Shown: positions 43,770 to 53,395, counted from the stretch's first letter. The stretch is 64,000 bases of DNA from an uncultured Oleiphilus sp. (GCA_913020045.1 CAJWBE010000013.1:1-64000); one strand, 5' to 3'. Translations and numbers: made by a program. The notes: generated by a model not told the origin, from the letters alone.

Positions 43770-44818
43770 AAAGAAATGCCCTCTAACTTACTTAACTCAC
43801 TAATTGGCCACTTCGGTCTAACTTGAATAGATAAACCTGACCTCTCTCCAGCCAGCAAACGCTGACAACCCGCATAAGCGATCATGGCACCATTGTCGGT
43901 ACAAAATTCTGGCCTTGCATAAAAAACTTCAGTACCAAGCGGTTTTACCATTGCCTCTAATATCTCTCGTAAGTGAACGTTAGCGCTCACCCCACCCGCA
44001 ATAACTAACGTTTTAAAACCTGTTTGTTTTAACGCTCTTTGGCACTTTATACGCAACGTATCCACCACAGCATTTTCGAAAGCTAACGCAATAGAGGCGC
44101 GGATATCTTCAGCCAGTGCGCCATCCACTTTATGCTTTTGAACCGTATTCAAGGTATATGTTTTGAGGCCACTAAAGCTAAAGTCTAAACCTGGACGGTC
44201 TGTCATGGGTCTTGGAAAACGAACTGGTTCAGCAATTCCCGAGGTACGAGCGTTGTTCGCTAGTTTTGCAATATGGGGACCTCCCGGATAGTCCAAGCCT
44301 AGCATCTTAGCGGCCTTATCAAACGCTTCGCCCGCCGCATCATCTACTGACTCACCCAAAATCTCGTAGTCTCCATAACCTTTCACAGACACTAACTGCG
44401 TGTGGCCACCAGACACTAAAAGACCAACAAAAGGGAATTCCGGTGGCGTTGACTCCAACATCGGTGCCAACAAATGGCCTTCCATATGGTGTACGCCAAT
44501 AATTGGCAAATCTAGTGAAAAAGCCAACGATTGTGCAATTGATGCACCCACCATCAACGCACCGACCAAGCCCGGACCTGCGGTATAGGCAATTGCCTCC
44601 ACCTCAGCCATTAATGTGGAGGCATCTAATAAGACTTCATCAATCAGCGGTAATGTTTTGAGAATATGGTCACGGGAAGCGAGCTCAGGCACAACACCTC
44701 CATAGTCTACGTGAAGATCAATCTGCGAAAACAAACGATGAGATAGCAGACCCTTTTTGCTGTCATACAGAGCGATTCCTGTTTCATCACATGAAGTTTC
44801 AATACCGAGGACTAACAT
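43766..44818 (-). CDS. tsaD: tRNA N6-threonylcarbamoyladenosine transferase TsaD
   Basis: 350 aa ASKHA-fold enzyme that transfers threonylcarbamoyl to A37 of ANN-decoding tRNAs. N-terminal [15 protein letters not shown], metal-binding HHMEGH near residue 110, [12 protein letters not shown], and ANVHLREI, with a C-terminal [10 protein letters not shown]. The neighbouring plsY gene, often next to tsaD and folB, is missing here. It heads the tsaD-folB-folK2 operon. Confidence 0.97.
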   Translation of the reverse strand: MLVLGIETSCDETGIALYDSKKGLLSHRLFSQIDLHVDYGGVVPELASRDHILKTLPLIDEVLLDASTLMAEVEAIAYTAGPGLVGALMVGASIAQSLAFSLDLPIIGVHHMEGHLLAPMLESTPPEFPFVGLLVSGGHTQLVSVKGYGDYEILGESVDDAAGEAFDKAAKMLGLDYPGGPHIAKLANNARTSGIAEPVRFPRPMTDRPGLDFSFSGLKTYTLNTVQKHKVDGALAEDIRASIALAFENAVVDTLRIKCQRALKQTGFKTLVIAGGVSANVHLREILEAMVKPLGTEVFYARPEFCTDNGAMIAYAGCQRLLAGERSGLSIQVRPKWPISELSKLEGISF

Positions 44819-44903
44819 CGTCTAATACACCACATTACACTTGATCTGGGCGTGCAAGCGTAACAAATTCGGTCGAAGGCGCCCAACGCTATTTCGTTGG
44901 TAC

Positions 44904-46433
44904 TTACTTAATCTCAAGTGTGAATTCACAACCGGAAAGTGTCGCTTGCTCCGCTTTTAAACTTGCAAAAGTAAGTGGGTGCTTACTTATCCAGCTGTCT
45001 CCGATATCCAGAAGTATACTTCTTTCATCCAACACTGATAACGTAAAGAGCGTTTGCTGCGTGACTCGATTAGCAGTCAAAATGACGGCCAATCTAAACA
45101 GTACTACGAGCTTAAGAACAGTTTGCACCTCTTCAGTTTCCAACTCAGCGAGCACGTCATTGGCAATTCTGCGGCGGTGCAATCGGACAAGCACCGCTAA
45201 GCGTTTCTTTGCCCAGTCGGTAAAACCTGGCAAATCAGAATGCTGAATTAGATACGCACCGTGCTTATGATGTTGAGTATGGGAAATGGCATTGCCTAGC
45301 TCATAAATTCCACTAGCCCAACGCAACATCGCCTCATTTTCTTCGCTTTCAATGCTCCAGAGCTTTGCAACCTGAGAGTAAGCCCACAAGCATGTCGCCT
45401 CTACCCTCTGACTTTGATCAGTATCAATATGATAACGCCGCTGTAATGACGATATGGTTCTATGCCTGACATCTTCGTGTTGGATGCGACCAACGATATC
45501 GTAGAGTAACCCTTCTCTAAGCGCCCCTGAGTTGAATGCCATTTTCTTGATTTTCAACACTTTGAACGCCGCATAAAGAATGGCGAGTCCAGGTGCGAAC
45601 GTAGAAAGGCGGTCTTGCTTAACACCAAACTGTTTCAGCGAACTGATTGACTCAGCCGCTAGCACTTTTTCGCGCAGCAACTTTAATCCATCAAGCGTAA
45701 TTTCTTCATCTACGCAACAATCAATCGCCTTTAACGCGGCAATCACTGCTTTAATTGAACCCGAGGATCCAACACAGCTTTGCCAGCCCGCCCCTTTATA
45801 ATTAGAGCGTATATGCAATAACTCTCGCGAAGCTTCCAAGACAGCTCGATCAAACTCTTGCGATTGCACCTTTTCAGTATCGGAAAAATATCTGTCTCGA
45901 TAGGAGACACAACCCATATGGAGGCTTTCGAGCAACTCGGTTTCAAATCGCTCACCAATGACAAACTCAGTACTGCCACCGCCGATATCAATGACTAATC
46001 GCTTGCCTTCATCGTCGGCCATACTATGCGCGACGCCTAGATAAATAAGACGCGCCTCTTCTCGGCCAGAGATCACTTCAATTGGAAAGCCCAGTACTTT
46101 TTGGGCCTTGTATGTAAACGCTTTCCTATTCTTCGCTACACGCAAAGCATTCGTACCTACAACTTGAACATCAGACGCCTTGAAATAACGGATTCGTTCA
46201 CCAAAGCGCTCTAGGCATTGAAGAGCTCGCTGCTCCGCTTGCTCAGTAATTTTGCCCTCAAGGCTCATACCTGCAGCAAGTTGAACCTTTTCGCCCAATG
46301 TTTCCACAATTTTCAACTCACCGTGGCGCTGTTTTGCAATCACCATATGAAAGCTGTTGGAACCTAAATCCAAAGCCGCTATCGCACGCTCTTCAGCCGG
46401 ATCTTCAATTTGATCAGTAGTCTCAGATAACAC
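44904..46433 (-). CDS. ppx: Exopolyphosphatase
   Basis: 509 aa Ppx/GppA enzyme that hydrolyses polyphosphate (or, for GppA-type, pppGpp). First phosphate-binding motif AALDLGSNSFHMVIAK near residues 18-33 and second VIDIGGGSTEFVIGE near 145; the HD-like C-terminal region RWASGIYELGNAISHTQHHKHGAYLI follows. Ppx rather than GppA is favoured by the 500-residue length and HD-type tail. The GTG start is placed by the upstream in-frame TAA; the AAGGAC directly before it is at short spacing, so the exact start is uncertain. Confidence 0.93.
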   Translation of the reverse strand: MLSETTDQIEDPAEERAIAALDLGSNSFHMVIAKQRHGELKIVETLGEKVQLAAGMSLEGKITEQAEQRALQCLERFGERIRYFKASDVQVVGTNALRVAKNRKAFTYKAQKVLGFPIEVISGREEARLIYLGVAHSMADDEGKRLVIDIGGGSTEFVIGERFETELLESLHMGCVSYRDRYFSDTEKVQSQEFDRAVLEASRELLHIRSNYKGAGWQSCVGSSGSIKAVIAALKAIDCCVDEEITLDGLKLLREKVLAAESISSLKQFGVKQDRLSTFAPGLAILYAAFKVLKIKKMAFNSGALREGLLYDIVGRIQHEDVRHRTISSLQRRYHIDTDQSQRVEATCLWAYSQVAKLWSIESEENEAMLRWASGIYELGNAISHTQHHKHGAYLIQHSDLPGFTDWAKKRLAVLVRLHRRRIANDVLAELETEEVQTVLKLVVLFRLAVILTANRVTQQTLFTLSVLDERSILLDIGDSWISKHPLTFASLKAEQATLSGCEFTLEIK

Positions 46434-46556
46434 GTCCTTGAAATCCTCTTACAAGCCTATATATTAGCGGGTAGAGATTTATTCTAAGCCAACAACTGTA
46501 ACTTTTATATGGTTACACAAGGCTTACCTAGTTAATTTTAAATTTGGATACTTACC

Positions 46557-46883
46557 ATGAGCGATAACATTATCAATGTAACTGATGCGTCTTTTGAAGA
46601 AGTCGTATTAAATTCAGATATCCCCGTGTTAGTGGATTACTGGGCTGAATGGTGTGGTCCATGTAAAATGATCGCGCCAGTACTAGAAGAAATTGCAGAC
46701 GATTACGCAGGGAAAATCAAAATCTGTAAGCTAAACATCGACGAAAATGACCAGACTCCACCAAAGTTCAACATTCGTGGCATTCCGACTTTAATGCTGT
46801 TTAAAAATGGCAACGTAGACGCAACTAAAGTCGGTGCGTTATCTAAATCCCAGCTAACAGCGTTTGTTGACAGCAACTTATAG
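46557..46883 (+). CDS. trxA: Thioredoxin 1
   Basis: 108 aa. Active site [10 protein letters not shown] (C33 and C36 in usual numbering), [26 protein letters not shown] with the cis-Pro 76 region. A disulfide reductase for ribonucleotide reductase and others. GGATACTTACC precedes the ATG. A rho-independent terminator follows (46913-46940). Divergent from ppx. Confidence 0.98.
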   Translation: MSDNIINVTDASFEEVVLNSDIPVLVDYWAEWCGPCKMIAPVLEEIADDYAGKIKICKLNIDENDQTPPKFNIRGIPTLMLFKNGNVDATKVGALSKSQLTAFVDSNL

Positions 46884-46912
46884 ATCGCACCGTTGACAAT
46901 TACGAGGCATCG

Positions 46913-46940
46913 AAAGGCGAGTTCAGTACTCGCCTTTTTT
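46913..46940 (+). terminator. Rho-independent terminator of trxA
   Basis: AAAGGCGAG pairs with CTCGCCTTT across a 7-nt loop and is followed by T. The T-run ends one base before the first possible mobA ATG (46942), so any trxA read-through would place mobA's start just after a hairpin. Confidence 0.85.
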
Positions 46941-46941
46941 A

Positions 46942-47565
46942 ATGGTCAACCCGACTACACTTATGACGTTAAAAATTGATGGTGGCATCTTGGCCGGTGG
47001 ATTAGCCCGCCGAATGGGTGGGAAAAACAAAGGGTTAGCACTCTATCGCGGCCAACCAATGATCCAATCCATAGCATTCGCGATGCGCCCTTATGTGCAA
47101 CAGCTGCTCATTAACTGTAATCGTGACAGCGACGCGATTGCTCAATACTGCGATATTACAGTAACAGACGCGATTGCCGGTTTTCACGGCCCTCTCGCAG
47201 GTATTCATGCCTTGCTGTGTGCTTCCAACGCTGACTACGTTCTAATCTCAAGCTGCGATACACCCCTTCTAAACGAACATTATGCGCAAACGATGCTCAA
47301 GGCATTAGCTCAAGACACTAATGAGACCTCACAAGCGCCAGCCGCCTACTACGCGAACTGCAACGGAGTGAGCCAACCAACTCACTTGCTCATATCAACG
47401 GCACTATCCCGCTCCCTGGGTAAACGCGTCCAACAGAACAAATTAAGAGCCCTAGAGTGGCTCCAAGATATTGAAGCAGTCGCTGTGTCTTTTGATGACG
47501 AAACACTATTCTACAACGTTAACAGTACTGCGGAACTCTCAATGTCACCTTCTCGCTCACATTAG
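46942..47565 (+). CDS. mobA: Molybdenum cofactor guanylyltransferase
   Basis: 207 aa. Adds GMP to molybdopterin to form the bis-MGD cofactor. N-terminal GILAGGLARRMGGKNKGLAL (nucleotide and Mg binding) and PLAGIHALL, SSCDTPLL follow. The start is not clear: ATG at 46942 directly after the trxA terminator, or an in-frame ATG at 46963 (MTLKIDGGILAGG). Neither has a ribosome site. No moeA or other Mo genes are adjacent. Confidence 0.92.
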   Translation: MVNPTTLMTLKIDGGILAGGLARRMGGKNKGLALYRGQPMIQSIAFAMRPYVQQLLINCNRDSDAIAQYCDITVTDAIAGFHGPLAGIHALLCASNADYVLISSCDTPLLNEHYAQTMLKALAQDTNETSQAPAAYYANCNGVSQPTHLLISTALSRSLGKRVQQNKLRALEWLQDIEAVAVSFDDETLFYNVNSTAELSMSPSRSH

Positions 47566-47691
47566 AGCGGCAAACCTCTCCAATATTTTGCATTCTGTGA
47601 CGAATTATCCCCTTTTCTAGATTGTGCTTACTAATCTTAATCTGTATTCTTCGCCCAAAATTTAAACACTCGTTTGAAAGGCTTATAAAAC

Positions 47692-47856
47692 ATGATCTTA
47701 GATGTACATGTAGCGTTTTTAGTCGCCAGCTTAGCCGTCATGCTTGGCTTAACATATTCGATCGGTAGATTCTTAGATATTAAGATAGAAGAACTACGTG
47801 AGCGCAAGGCCGGTAACACACCTACGTCAACGAAAATTGAAGTTTTAGTCTCTTAA
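47692..47856 (+). CDS. Small single-span membrane protein, unknown
   Basis: 54 codons, starting MILDVHVAFLVASLAVMLGL. One membrane helix at about residues 5-25 followed by a charged tail (LDIKIEELRERKAG). AAAGG lies 10 nt before the ATG. A perfect 12-bp terminator (47866-47897) lies 10 bp after the stop, which supports a real transcription unit. I recognise no family. Confidence 0.6.
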   Translation: MILDVHVAFLVASLAVMLGLTYSIGRFLDIKIEELRERKAGNTPTSTKIEVLVS

Positions 47857-47865
47857 AATGAGACC

Positions 47866-47897
47866 ATTGCGCTGCAACGATTTGCAGCGCAATTTTT
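47866..47897 (+). terminator. Strong rho-independent terminator after the 54-codon membrane ORF
   Basis: ATTGCGCTGCAA (47866-47877) pairs exactly with TTGCAGCGCAAT (47882-47893) around a 4-nt loop, then T-run. It is directed at the + strand; the minus strand after the same stem has no T-run. Confidence 0.88.
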
Positions 47898-47918
47898 CTT
47901 TCTCAGAACCAGAGCAGC

Positions 47919-48692
47919 TTAATGCTCTAAGATTTGGCTGAGGAATAACTGGAGACGGTCTGTTTCTGGATTATCAAAGAATTCATGCGGCGTATTCTGC
48001 TCAACAATCTCTCCCCCATCCATAAAAATAACACGATCGGCAACTTTCTTTGCAAACCCCATTTCATGGGTCACACATAACATTGTCATCCCTTCGTCAG
48101 CTAGTTCGACCATTACATCGAGCACTTCTTTAATCATTTCAGGGTCAAGCGCTGAGGTCGGCTCATCAAACAGCATAATTTGAGGAGACATACATAAAGA
48201 ACGCGCAATCGCGACCCGTTGTTGCTGACCACCTGATAGCTGGCCCGGAAATTTATTCGCTTGGTCAGGTATTTTAACCCGCTCCAAGTATTTCATTGCC
48301 GTCGCTTCCGCTTCTTCTTTAGGCTTCTTCTGGACCCAAATCGGTCCTAAGGTTAGGTTTTCTAGAATCGTCAGGTGCGGGAAAAGGTTGAAGTGCTGAA
48401 ACACCATACCGACTTCTCGCCGAATCGCTTCGATGTTCTTAACGTCTTCGATCATCTCAACACCGTTTACAATCAAAGAACCGCGCTGAAACTCTTCCAA
48501 ACGATTAATACAACGAATCATTGTCGACTTACCCGAGCCCGAAGGACCACAAATAACAATTTTTTCGCCACGTTTAACGTTGAGGTTGATATCCTTGAGT
48601 ACATGAAAACTACCGTACCACTTGTTCAACTCTTTGATAATAATGACATCATCTTCGGCCGATAAAGGTTGACCTTGTTGTTCTACGCTCAT
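47919..48692 (-). CDS. aapP: General L-amino acid ABC transporter ATP-binding protein
   Basis: 257 aa. Walker [14 protein letters not shown] (about 49-61), signature [15 protein letters not shown] (about 152-166), Walker [15 protein letters not shown]. It energises import of polar amino acids by the AapQM permease. AGGAG lies 7 nt before the ATG. Last gene of the aapJQMP operon; the + strand terminator lies 22 bp after the stop. Confidence 0.95.
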   Translation of the reverse strand: MSVEQQGQPLSAEDDVIIIKELNKWYGSFHVLKDINLNVKRGEKIVICGPSGSGKSTMIRCINRLEEFQRGSLIVNGVEMIEDVKNIEAIRREVGMVFQHFNLFPHLTILENLTLGPIWVQKKPKEEAEATAMKYLERVKIPDQANKFPGQLSGGQQQRVAIARSLCMSPQIMLFDEPTSALDPEMIKEVLDVMVELADEGMTMLCVTHEMGFAKKVADRVIFMDGGEIVEQNTPHEFFDNPETDRLQLFLSQILEH

Positions 48693-48709
48693 CTCTTCGC
48701 TCCTATCGA

Positions 48710-49822
48710 CTAACTGCGGTGACTGGTATCAAGTTTCTTTTCAATGTTAGAGCTAATCATGGACATACCAAAACAGCAGCACCAAAAAACCAACCCGACA
48801 AATATATAACCTTCTGCTGCGTGCCCTTCTAACCAATTTGAATTGGTTAGCGCCGTCTGCGTGGTATTCAATATTTCGAATATTCCAATAATCAACAAGA
48901 AGGTAGTGTTCTTAAACAACATAACAAAGGTCGCTAAGATATTAGGCATCGAGACCTTGATCACTTGAGGAAAGATAATCAGTAATGTCTTTTGCCAATA
49001 ACTTAGTCCGAGCGAATCTGCGGCTTCATATTGCCCTTGAGGTATGGCCTGAAAACCACCACGAAAAACTTCGGCCATATATCCGGACATAAACAAAATT
49101 AAAACGATCCAAACCCTTAATAACTTATCGATCGTTACCCCTTCTGGAAAGAACAAAGGTAGCATCACCGATCCCATAAAGAATAAAGCCAGTACTGGGA
49201 CGCCTCGGAAAAACTCGATCAGGATTACACAAACGCTTCTCACAAATGGCATGTCTGAACGGCGCCCCAATGCCCATAAAAAGCTCAGAGGGAAGGCAAT
49301 AATAATACTGGCCGCCGCTAAAAATATATTGAGCGAGAATCCGCCCCAAAAATCGGTACTCACATACTCAAGCCCAAAAATCCTACCATCCAAAAAGGCG
49401 GCGCCGATAAAGGGAAACAACAAAAATAATGGGACTCCAACCGTATTTCGAAAATGCTTGGGTAGCAAATAAGGCGCGGCAATCACCAGCCCTAAGGCAA
49501 CAAGTGCCGCATTGACTCTCCAGAGCTCCGGATCAGGATAACTACCGTAGATAAACTGCTGCATCCATGCTGAAACGAATACCCAGCAAGCGCCATCTCC
49601 AGCACCTTCTGCGCTGCAAACATCTTGCGTTGAACCCACCCAGTTTGCCGAGAAAAACAGCCAATCGATGGTATCCGGTAAGACATAAACCAAGAAAGCA
49701 AAAATAGAAATACTGACCACAGCGTTAATAGGCGTTGAAAACAAATTCGTCTTCATCCAGCCAATAGGTCCGACCGTATCTACCGGTGCGGGCTGAGCGG
49801 GTAATGCTTGAAATTCTCTCAT
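48710..49822 (-). CDS. aapM: General L-amino acid ABC transporter permease AapM
   Basis: 370 aa membrane protein with several helices and the His/Glu-type permease EAA loop ([26 protein letters not shown], about 252-277). Longer than usual His permeases because of an N-terminal extension, as in the Aap family. AAGGAA lies 5 nt before the ATG. It starts 14 nt after aapQ and ends 17 nt before aapP. Confidence 0.94.
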   Translation of the reverse strand: MREFQALPAQPAPVDTVGPIGWMKTNLFSTPINAVVSISIFAFLVYVLPDTIDWLFFSANWVGSTQDVCSAEGAGDGACWVFVSAWMQQFIYGSYPDPELWRVNAALVALGLVIAAPYLLPKHFRNTVGVPLFLLFPFIGAAFLDGRIFGLEYVSTDFWGGFSLNIFLAAASIIIAFPLSFLWALGRRSDMPFVRSVCVILIEFFRGVPVLALFFMGSVMLPLFFPEGVTIDKLLRVWIVLILFMSGYMAEVFRGGFQAIPQGQYEAADSLGLSYWQKTLLIIFPQVIKVSMPNILATFVMLFKNTTFLLIIGIFEILNTTQTALTNSNWLEGHAAEGYIFVGLVFWCCCFGMSMISSNIEKKLDTSHRS

Positions 49823-49836
49823 AATGATTCCTTAGT

Positions 49837-51033
49837 CTACTTTCGCTCTGCTAACGCAACGCTGTCGTTAACACGGTTCATTAAGAATGAAATAGTCATA
49901 TTAATGACAAAATATACCGCCATCGTCATGAACACGATCTCTATGGCTTGCCCTGTTTGGTTCAACGATGTTCCAACGAACACTGTAAATAAGTCTGGGT
50001 AACCTATCGCGGTAGCAAGTGTCGAGTTCTTTACAAGACTTTGATATTCACTATTCAACAGCGGGACAATAACTCTCATCGCTTGCGGAACGACGATAAG
50101 CGACATAATACGGCTCTCTTTTAGTCCAATGCTGCGCGCAGCTTCTGTTTGACCATGCGGTACTGATTGAACCCCTGCTCTTACCGCCTCAGCAATAAAT
50201 GCTCCTGTGTAGACGGTCAACGCTAATGTTAGCGCCATCAATTCGGGTATCACCGAAATACCGCCTCGGATATTGAACCGGCTTGCTTCCGGGTACTCTA
50301 AGTGGAAAGGGTTACCTGAAACAATAAGTGCCAGTAAAGGCAAGCCAATAAGAATGCCAATGCTTGTTAAAAAAACTGGAAACTGATCACCTGTCTCATC
50401 TTGCCGCTTATGTGCCCACTTGCGCAGAACAATAATGGCGACAATTGCAGCGGCCAACGCCGCATAGACAAAGCCTGAACCGGCCTCGTCAATAATCTCT
50501 GGGAAAAATAAACCCCGGACGTTTAGAAATACGGACTCACCAAAACTGATGCTATCCCTAACGTCAGGTAGCGCGGCAAGGACCGCGAAATACCAAAAAA
50601 AGACTTGAAGTAGCAAAGGAATATTACGGAAGGTTTCGACGTAAACGATTGATAAACGCTTGATTAACCAATTCGGAGAAAAATAAGCAACACCCATCAA
50701 AAAACCAACAATGGTTGCTAAGAAAATCCCGATGATAGACACAAGAATCGTATTCAGTAGGCCAACTAGAAACGTTCTGCCATAAGTATCTGTCGCACTG
50801 TAATCGACTAAAGACATCAGAATATCGAAGCCTGACGTCGTAAACAAAAATCCGAAGCCGCTCTTTATTCCTCGAGCTTCCATATTGGATAAGGCATTGG
50901 ACACGATTGTGTAGAAAAAGAACCCTAGCCCAAAAAGAAGAATCGCTTGATAAATCAGCGCACGATTTCGCGGGTTATTGAAAAAAGACCCCGACTTTAC
51001 TGGCCGCACTTCCGGCATATGTTCTTTCGACAT
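49837..51033 (-). CDS. aapQ: General L-amino acid ABC transporter permease AapQ
   Basis: 398 aa membrane protein. Helix region YQAILLFGLGFFFYTIVSNAL near the N-terminus, a central extra hydrophobic segment typical of AapQ, and the permease loop IAEAVRAGVQSVPHGQTEAARSIGL (about 290-314). Forms the channel together with AapM. A 9-bp hairpin (51070-51093) lies in the 83-bp gap from aapJ. Confidence 0.94.
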   Translation of the reverse strand: MSKEHMPEVRPVKSGSFFNNPRNRALIYQAILLFGLGFFFYTIVSNALSNMEARGIKSGFGFLFTTSGFDILMSLVDYSATDTYGRTFLVGLLNTILVSIIGIFLATIVGFLMGVAYFSPNWLIKRLSIVYVETFRNIPLLLQVFFWYFAVLAALPDVRDSISFGESVFLNVRGLFFPEIIDEAGSGFVYAALAAAIVAIIVLRKWAHKRQDETGDQFPVFLTSIGILIGLPLLALIVSGNPFHLEYPEASRFNIRGGISVIPELMALTLALTVYTGAFIAEAVRAGVQSVPHGQTEAARSIGLKESRIMSLIVVPQAMRVIVPLLNSEYQSLVKNSTLATAIGYPDLFTVFVGTSLNQTGQAIEIVFMTMAVYFVINMTISFLMNRVNDSVALAERK

Positions 51034-51069
51034 ATTCTGATCCGTTGCTTGTTATAAGAAGAAGGGATT

Positions 51070-51093
51070 GGAGCTCCCTGAAGTGGGAGCTCC
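51070..51093 (-). repeat. Strong hairpin between aapJ and aapQ
   Basis: GGAGCTCCC and GGGAGCTCC pair fully (9 bp) around a 6-nt loop, with no T-run. Such stems after binding-protein genes commonly stabilise the upstream mRNA end so that the binding protein is made in excess of the permease. Confidence 0.7.
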
Positions 51094-51116
51094 GCACTAA
51101 TTACCGTTAAATAGAA

Positions 51117-52130
51117 TTATCTAACTGGTGGAGAATACAAAATGCCGCCCTGATTCCACTGAGCGTTTAAACCACGAGCAATTTTCAAAGGAGAACCCAT
51201 TCCAACGTTGCGTTCGAACGACTCACCATAGTTACCAACTTGCTTAACAATGTTATACGCCCAATCAGCTGATAGACCTAGCTTCTCACCAGCGTCACCT
51301 TCAGTGCCGAGCAAACGTTTTTGTCCTGGCTTACCTTCGGCTTTCATTTTGTCTACGTTAGCGCTGTTAACACCCAAAAATTCTGCTTCGATTAGAGCAA
51401 ACATTGACCAACGAACAATGTTGAACCATGCATCGTCACCTTGACTAACAACAGGGCCTAAAGGCTCTTTAGAAATAACTTCTGGCAATACCATTGCAGA
51501 TGATGGGTCTTTCAAACCGATACGAATCGCATACAACTGAGATTGGTCTGAAGTCAAAACGTCACAACGGCCACTTTCGAAACCCTGACGCGTTAGGTCA
51601 GAAGTATCAAACGTTACTGCGGTGTATTTCATGCCATTAGCACGGAAATAGTCCGCCATGTTCAACTCAGTCGTGGTACCGGCTTGGATACATGCAGACG
51701 CGCCATCCAATTCCATCGCACTTTTAACGCCGAGCTTTTTAGACACCATAAAACCTTGGCCGTCGTAGTAGTTAACGCCAGCAAAGTTTAAACCTAGAGA
51801 AGTATCACGAGTATGAGTCCACGTCGTGTTTCGCGAAAGCAAATCCACTTCGCCTGACTGAAGCGCTGTAAATCTCTCTTTAGCCGTCAGAGGCTTATAT
51901 TGAACTTTAGATTCGTCACCCAGAACTGCTGCGGCAACCGCTCTACAAACGTCTACATCAAGTCCGCTCCATGCGCCTTTCTCATCTTTCTGAGAAAAAC
52001 CAGCAAGACCACTACTGACACCACAAGACAACATTCCCCGTTTTTTAACATCTTCTAGAGTGCCTGCAGTCGCGGAAAAGGAAAGACCAACGGCCAAACC
52101 TGCTGCAATGATGGAAGATAGCTTCAACAT
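51117..52130 (-). CDS. aapJ: Amino acid ABC transporter periplasmic binding protein
   Basis: 337 aa. Signal peptide (LKLSSIIAAGLAVGLSFSATA, cleaved before GTLED) exports it to the periplasm. The mature protein has SBP family 3 features: TLEDVKKRGMLSCGVSSG, WSGLDVDVCRAVAAAVLGDESKV, and TWTHTRDTSLGLNFAGVNYYDGQGF. Starts are possible at 52136 or 52130; AGGAG has 7-nt spacing to the second, which is therefore chosen. First gene of aapJQMP, about 90 nt from a sigma-54-like sequence. Confidence 0.94.
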   Translation of the reverse strand: MLKLSSIIAAGLAVGLSFSATAGTLEDVKKRGMLSCGVSSGLAGFSQKDEKGAWSGLDVDVCRAVAAAVLGDESKVQYKPLTAKERFTALQSGEVDLLSRNTTWTHTRDTSLGLNFAGVNYYDGQGFMVSKKLGVKSAMELDGASACIQAGTTTELNMADYFRANGMKYTAVTFDTSDLTRQGFESGRCDVLTSDQSQLYAIRIGLKDPSSAMVLPEVISKEPLGPVVSQGDDAWFNIVRWSMFALIEAEFLGVNSANVDKMKAEGKPGQKRLLGTEGDAGEKLGLSADWAYNIVKQVGNYGESFERNVGMGSPLKIARGLNAQWNQGGILYSPPVR

Positions 52131-52229
52131 ATTCATTCTCCTGATTCATCTTTTTAGTTTAATTTAGAATTCAAGGTTTCTATTGGCGCCTTCTAGCATC
52201 GTAAACCTTTATCTACAGCGCTAGCTCTA

Positions 52230-52245
52230 TACAAGTTTGGTGCCA
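52230..52245 (-). promoter_or_regulatory. Sigma-54-like sequence upstream of aapJ
   Basis: On the minus strand TGGCACCAAACTTGTA: TGGCAC-N5-TTG fits the -24/-12 consensus except TTGT in place of TTGC at the -12 element. Distance to the aapJ start (100 bp) is reasonable. It is a near-match only. Confidence 0.4.
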
Positions 52246-52414
52246 AAAATTCCGTTATAGTATTGATAGCTAAGCGATTACTATTATTAATACGCAACGA
52301 AGCCGTCAGTGTGTTCCATTTTTTTTTCTTTTACAACAGCTCAAGTTGCCAGAAAGAACTTAAACAAACCGCAGTCGTAAGCCTCTTCTGAATACCCGAA
52401 ATATAACGAATACC

Positions 52415-53185
52415 TTAGCTATCCAAAAAGCGTAAACACAGGTTATTAAAGACAACCGGTTTTTGAGCATGAAGCCAATGCCCAACCCCCTGCATTCGTT
52501 TACTAACGACGTTTGGAAACAAGCTCATGATGCGCGCACGATGCTCAGCTAAAACATAGTCAGATTGGTCGCCAGAGATAAAAAGAACCGGCCCACTAAA
52601 ACTTGAAGACCCTGAATCATCATCGATAATATGTTGATAGCTTTCTCGAATAACGCGCAAGTTAAAGCGCCATTCAAAGCCTTCATCCGACTTTTTATCC
52701 AAGCTTTTTATTAGGAACTGACTCACCGAAGGCTCATCGATATGCTCTGAAAAAATCTTGAGCGCTTCGCTTCTAGACACTACTTTGCCCAAATCAAGTG
52801 CGTCAAATGCACGAAAAATAGACACATGATGCGAAGAATAAGCCACTGGAGCGATATCTGCGACGATCAATCGGTTTACAGAATTAGGGTAGGTTAGGGA
52901 ATATTTCATCGCAATCTTGCCGCCCATCGAATGGCCGATAAGACTTATATAAGGTAACGAATGCCTTAAACGATACTCCTGCACGTCATTAACCATACTT
53001 TCATAGGTCATACAGTCACTGTGTGGAGACTTTCCGTGATTCCTAACATCAAGGATGTGAACGCTATATTTTTCAGCAAGCGCTTTACCCAAAGCCATCA
53101 GGTTTTCAGATGCTCCAAATAAACCATGAATGATAACAACAGGTTCAGCATCCGCCGGGCCAATAATTCTTGAATACAATTCCAT
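52415..53185 (-). CDS. Alpha/beta hydrolase, YbfF-like esterase
   Basis: 256 aa. Nucleophile elbow LIGHSMGGKIAM (Ser near residue 87), oxyanion region IIHGLFGASENL, DVRNHGKSPHSD, and catalytic His in GVGHWLHAQKP near the end. The overall pattern matches E. coli YbfF, an acyl-CoA/short-chain esterase; its physiological substrate is not settled. ATG at 53185 is preferred to a GTG 9 nt upstream. Upstream is the 30-codon ORF with its own terminator. Confidence 0.85.
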   Translation of the reverse strand: MELYSRIIGPADAEPVVIIHGLFGASENLMALGKALAEKYSVHILDVRNHGKSPHSDCMTYESMVNDVQEYRLRHSLPYISLIGHSMGGKIAMKYSLTYPNSVNRLIVADIAPVAYSSHHVSIFRAFDALDLGKVVSRSEALKIFSEHIDEPSVSQFLIKSLDKKSDEGFEWRFNLRVIRESYQHIIDDDSGSSSFSGPVLFISGDQSDYVLAEHRARIMSLFPNVVSKRMQGVGHWLHAQKPVVFNNLCLRFLDS

Positions 53186-53255
53186 AATCGCCACGATGTC
53201 AGAGTTTTACGAAGTATGGACTCCTTTTGCTATTTCGAACACCGCTTTTAAAACG

Positions 53256-53282
53256 AAAAAAGGCAGCCCAATGGCTGCCTTT
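53256..53282 (-). terminator. Rho-independent terminator of the 30-codon ORF
   Basis: Minus strand: AAAGGCAGCC and GGCTGCCTTT-type stem (53262-53268 with 53273-53279) around a 4-nt loop, then six T. It is 21 bp after the stop of the small ORF at 53303-53395 and also separates it from the esterase gene. Confidence 0.8.
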
Positions 53283-53302
53283 GAATCATTTAAACCTGCT
53301 TA

Positions 53303-53395
53303 TTAACAGAAAAACATTCCATCAAGATAACTTCTCAACGCTTGAAAATTCGCTTCTTCTAATTCTGAGTGCGGTACACAAATCTCAATTTCCAT
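53303..53395 (-). CDS. Very small ORF (30 codons), unknown
   Basis: Starts MEIEICVPHSELEEANFQAL and ends with GMFFC. The ATG at 53395 has GGAG 6 nt upstream, and a clear terminator (53256-53282) follows the stop, so both ends of a gene are signalled. An in-frame ATG 12 nt further upstream (53407) is possible but then GGAG would lie inside the gene. No family recognised. It is acidic with two Cys, one of them C-terminal. Confidence 0.5.
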   Translation of the reverse strand: MEIEICVPHSELEEANFQALRSYLDGMFFC

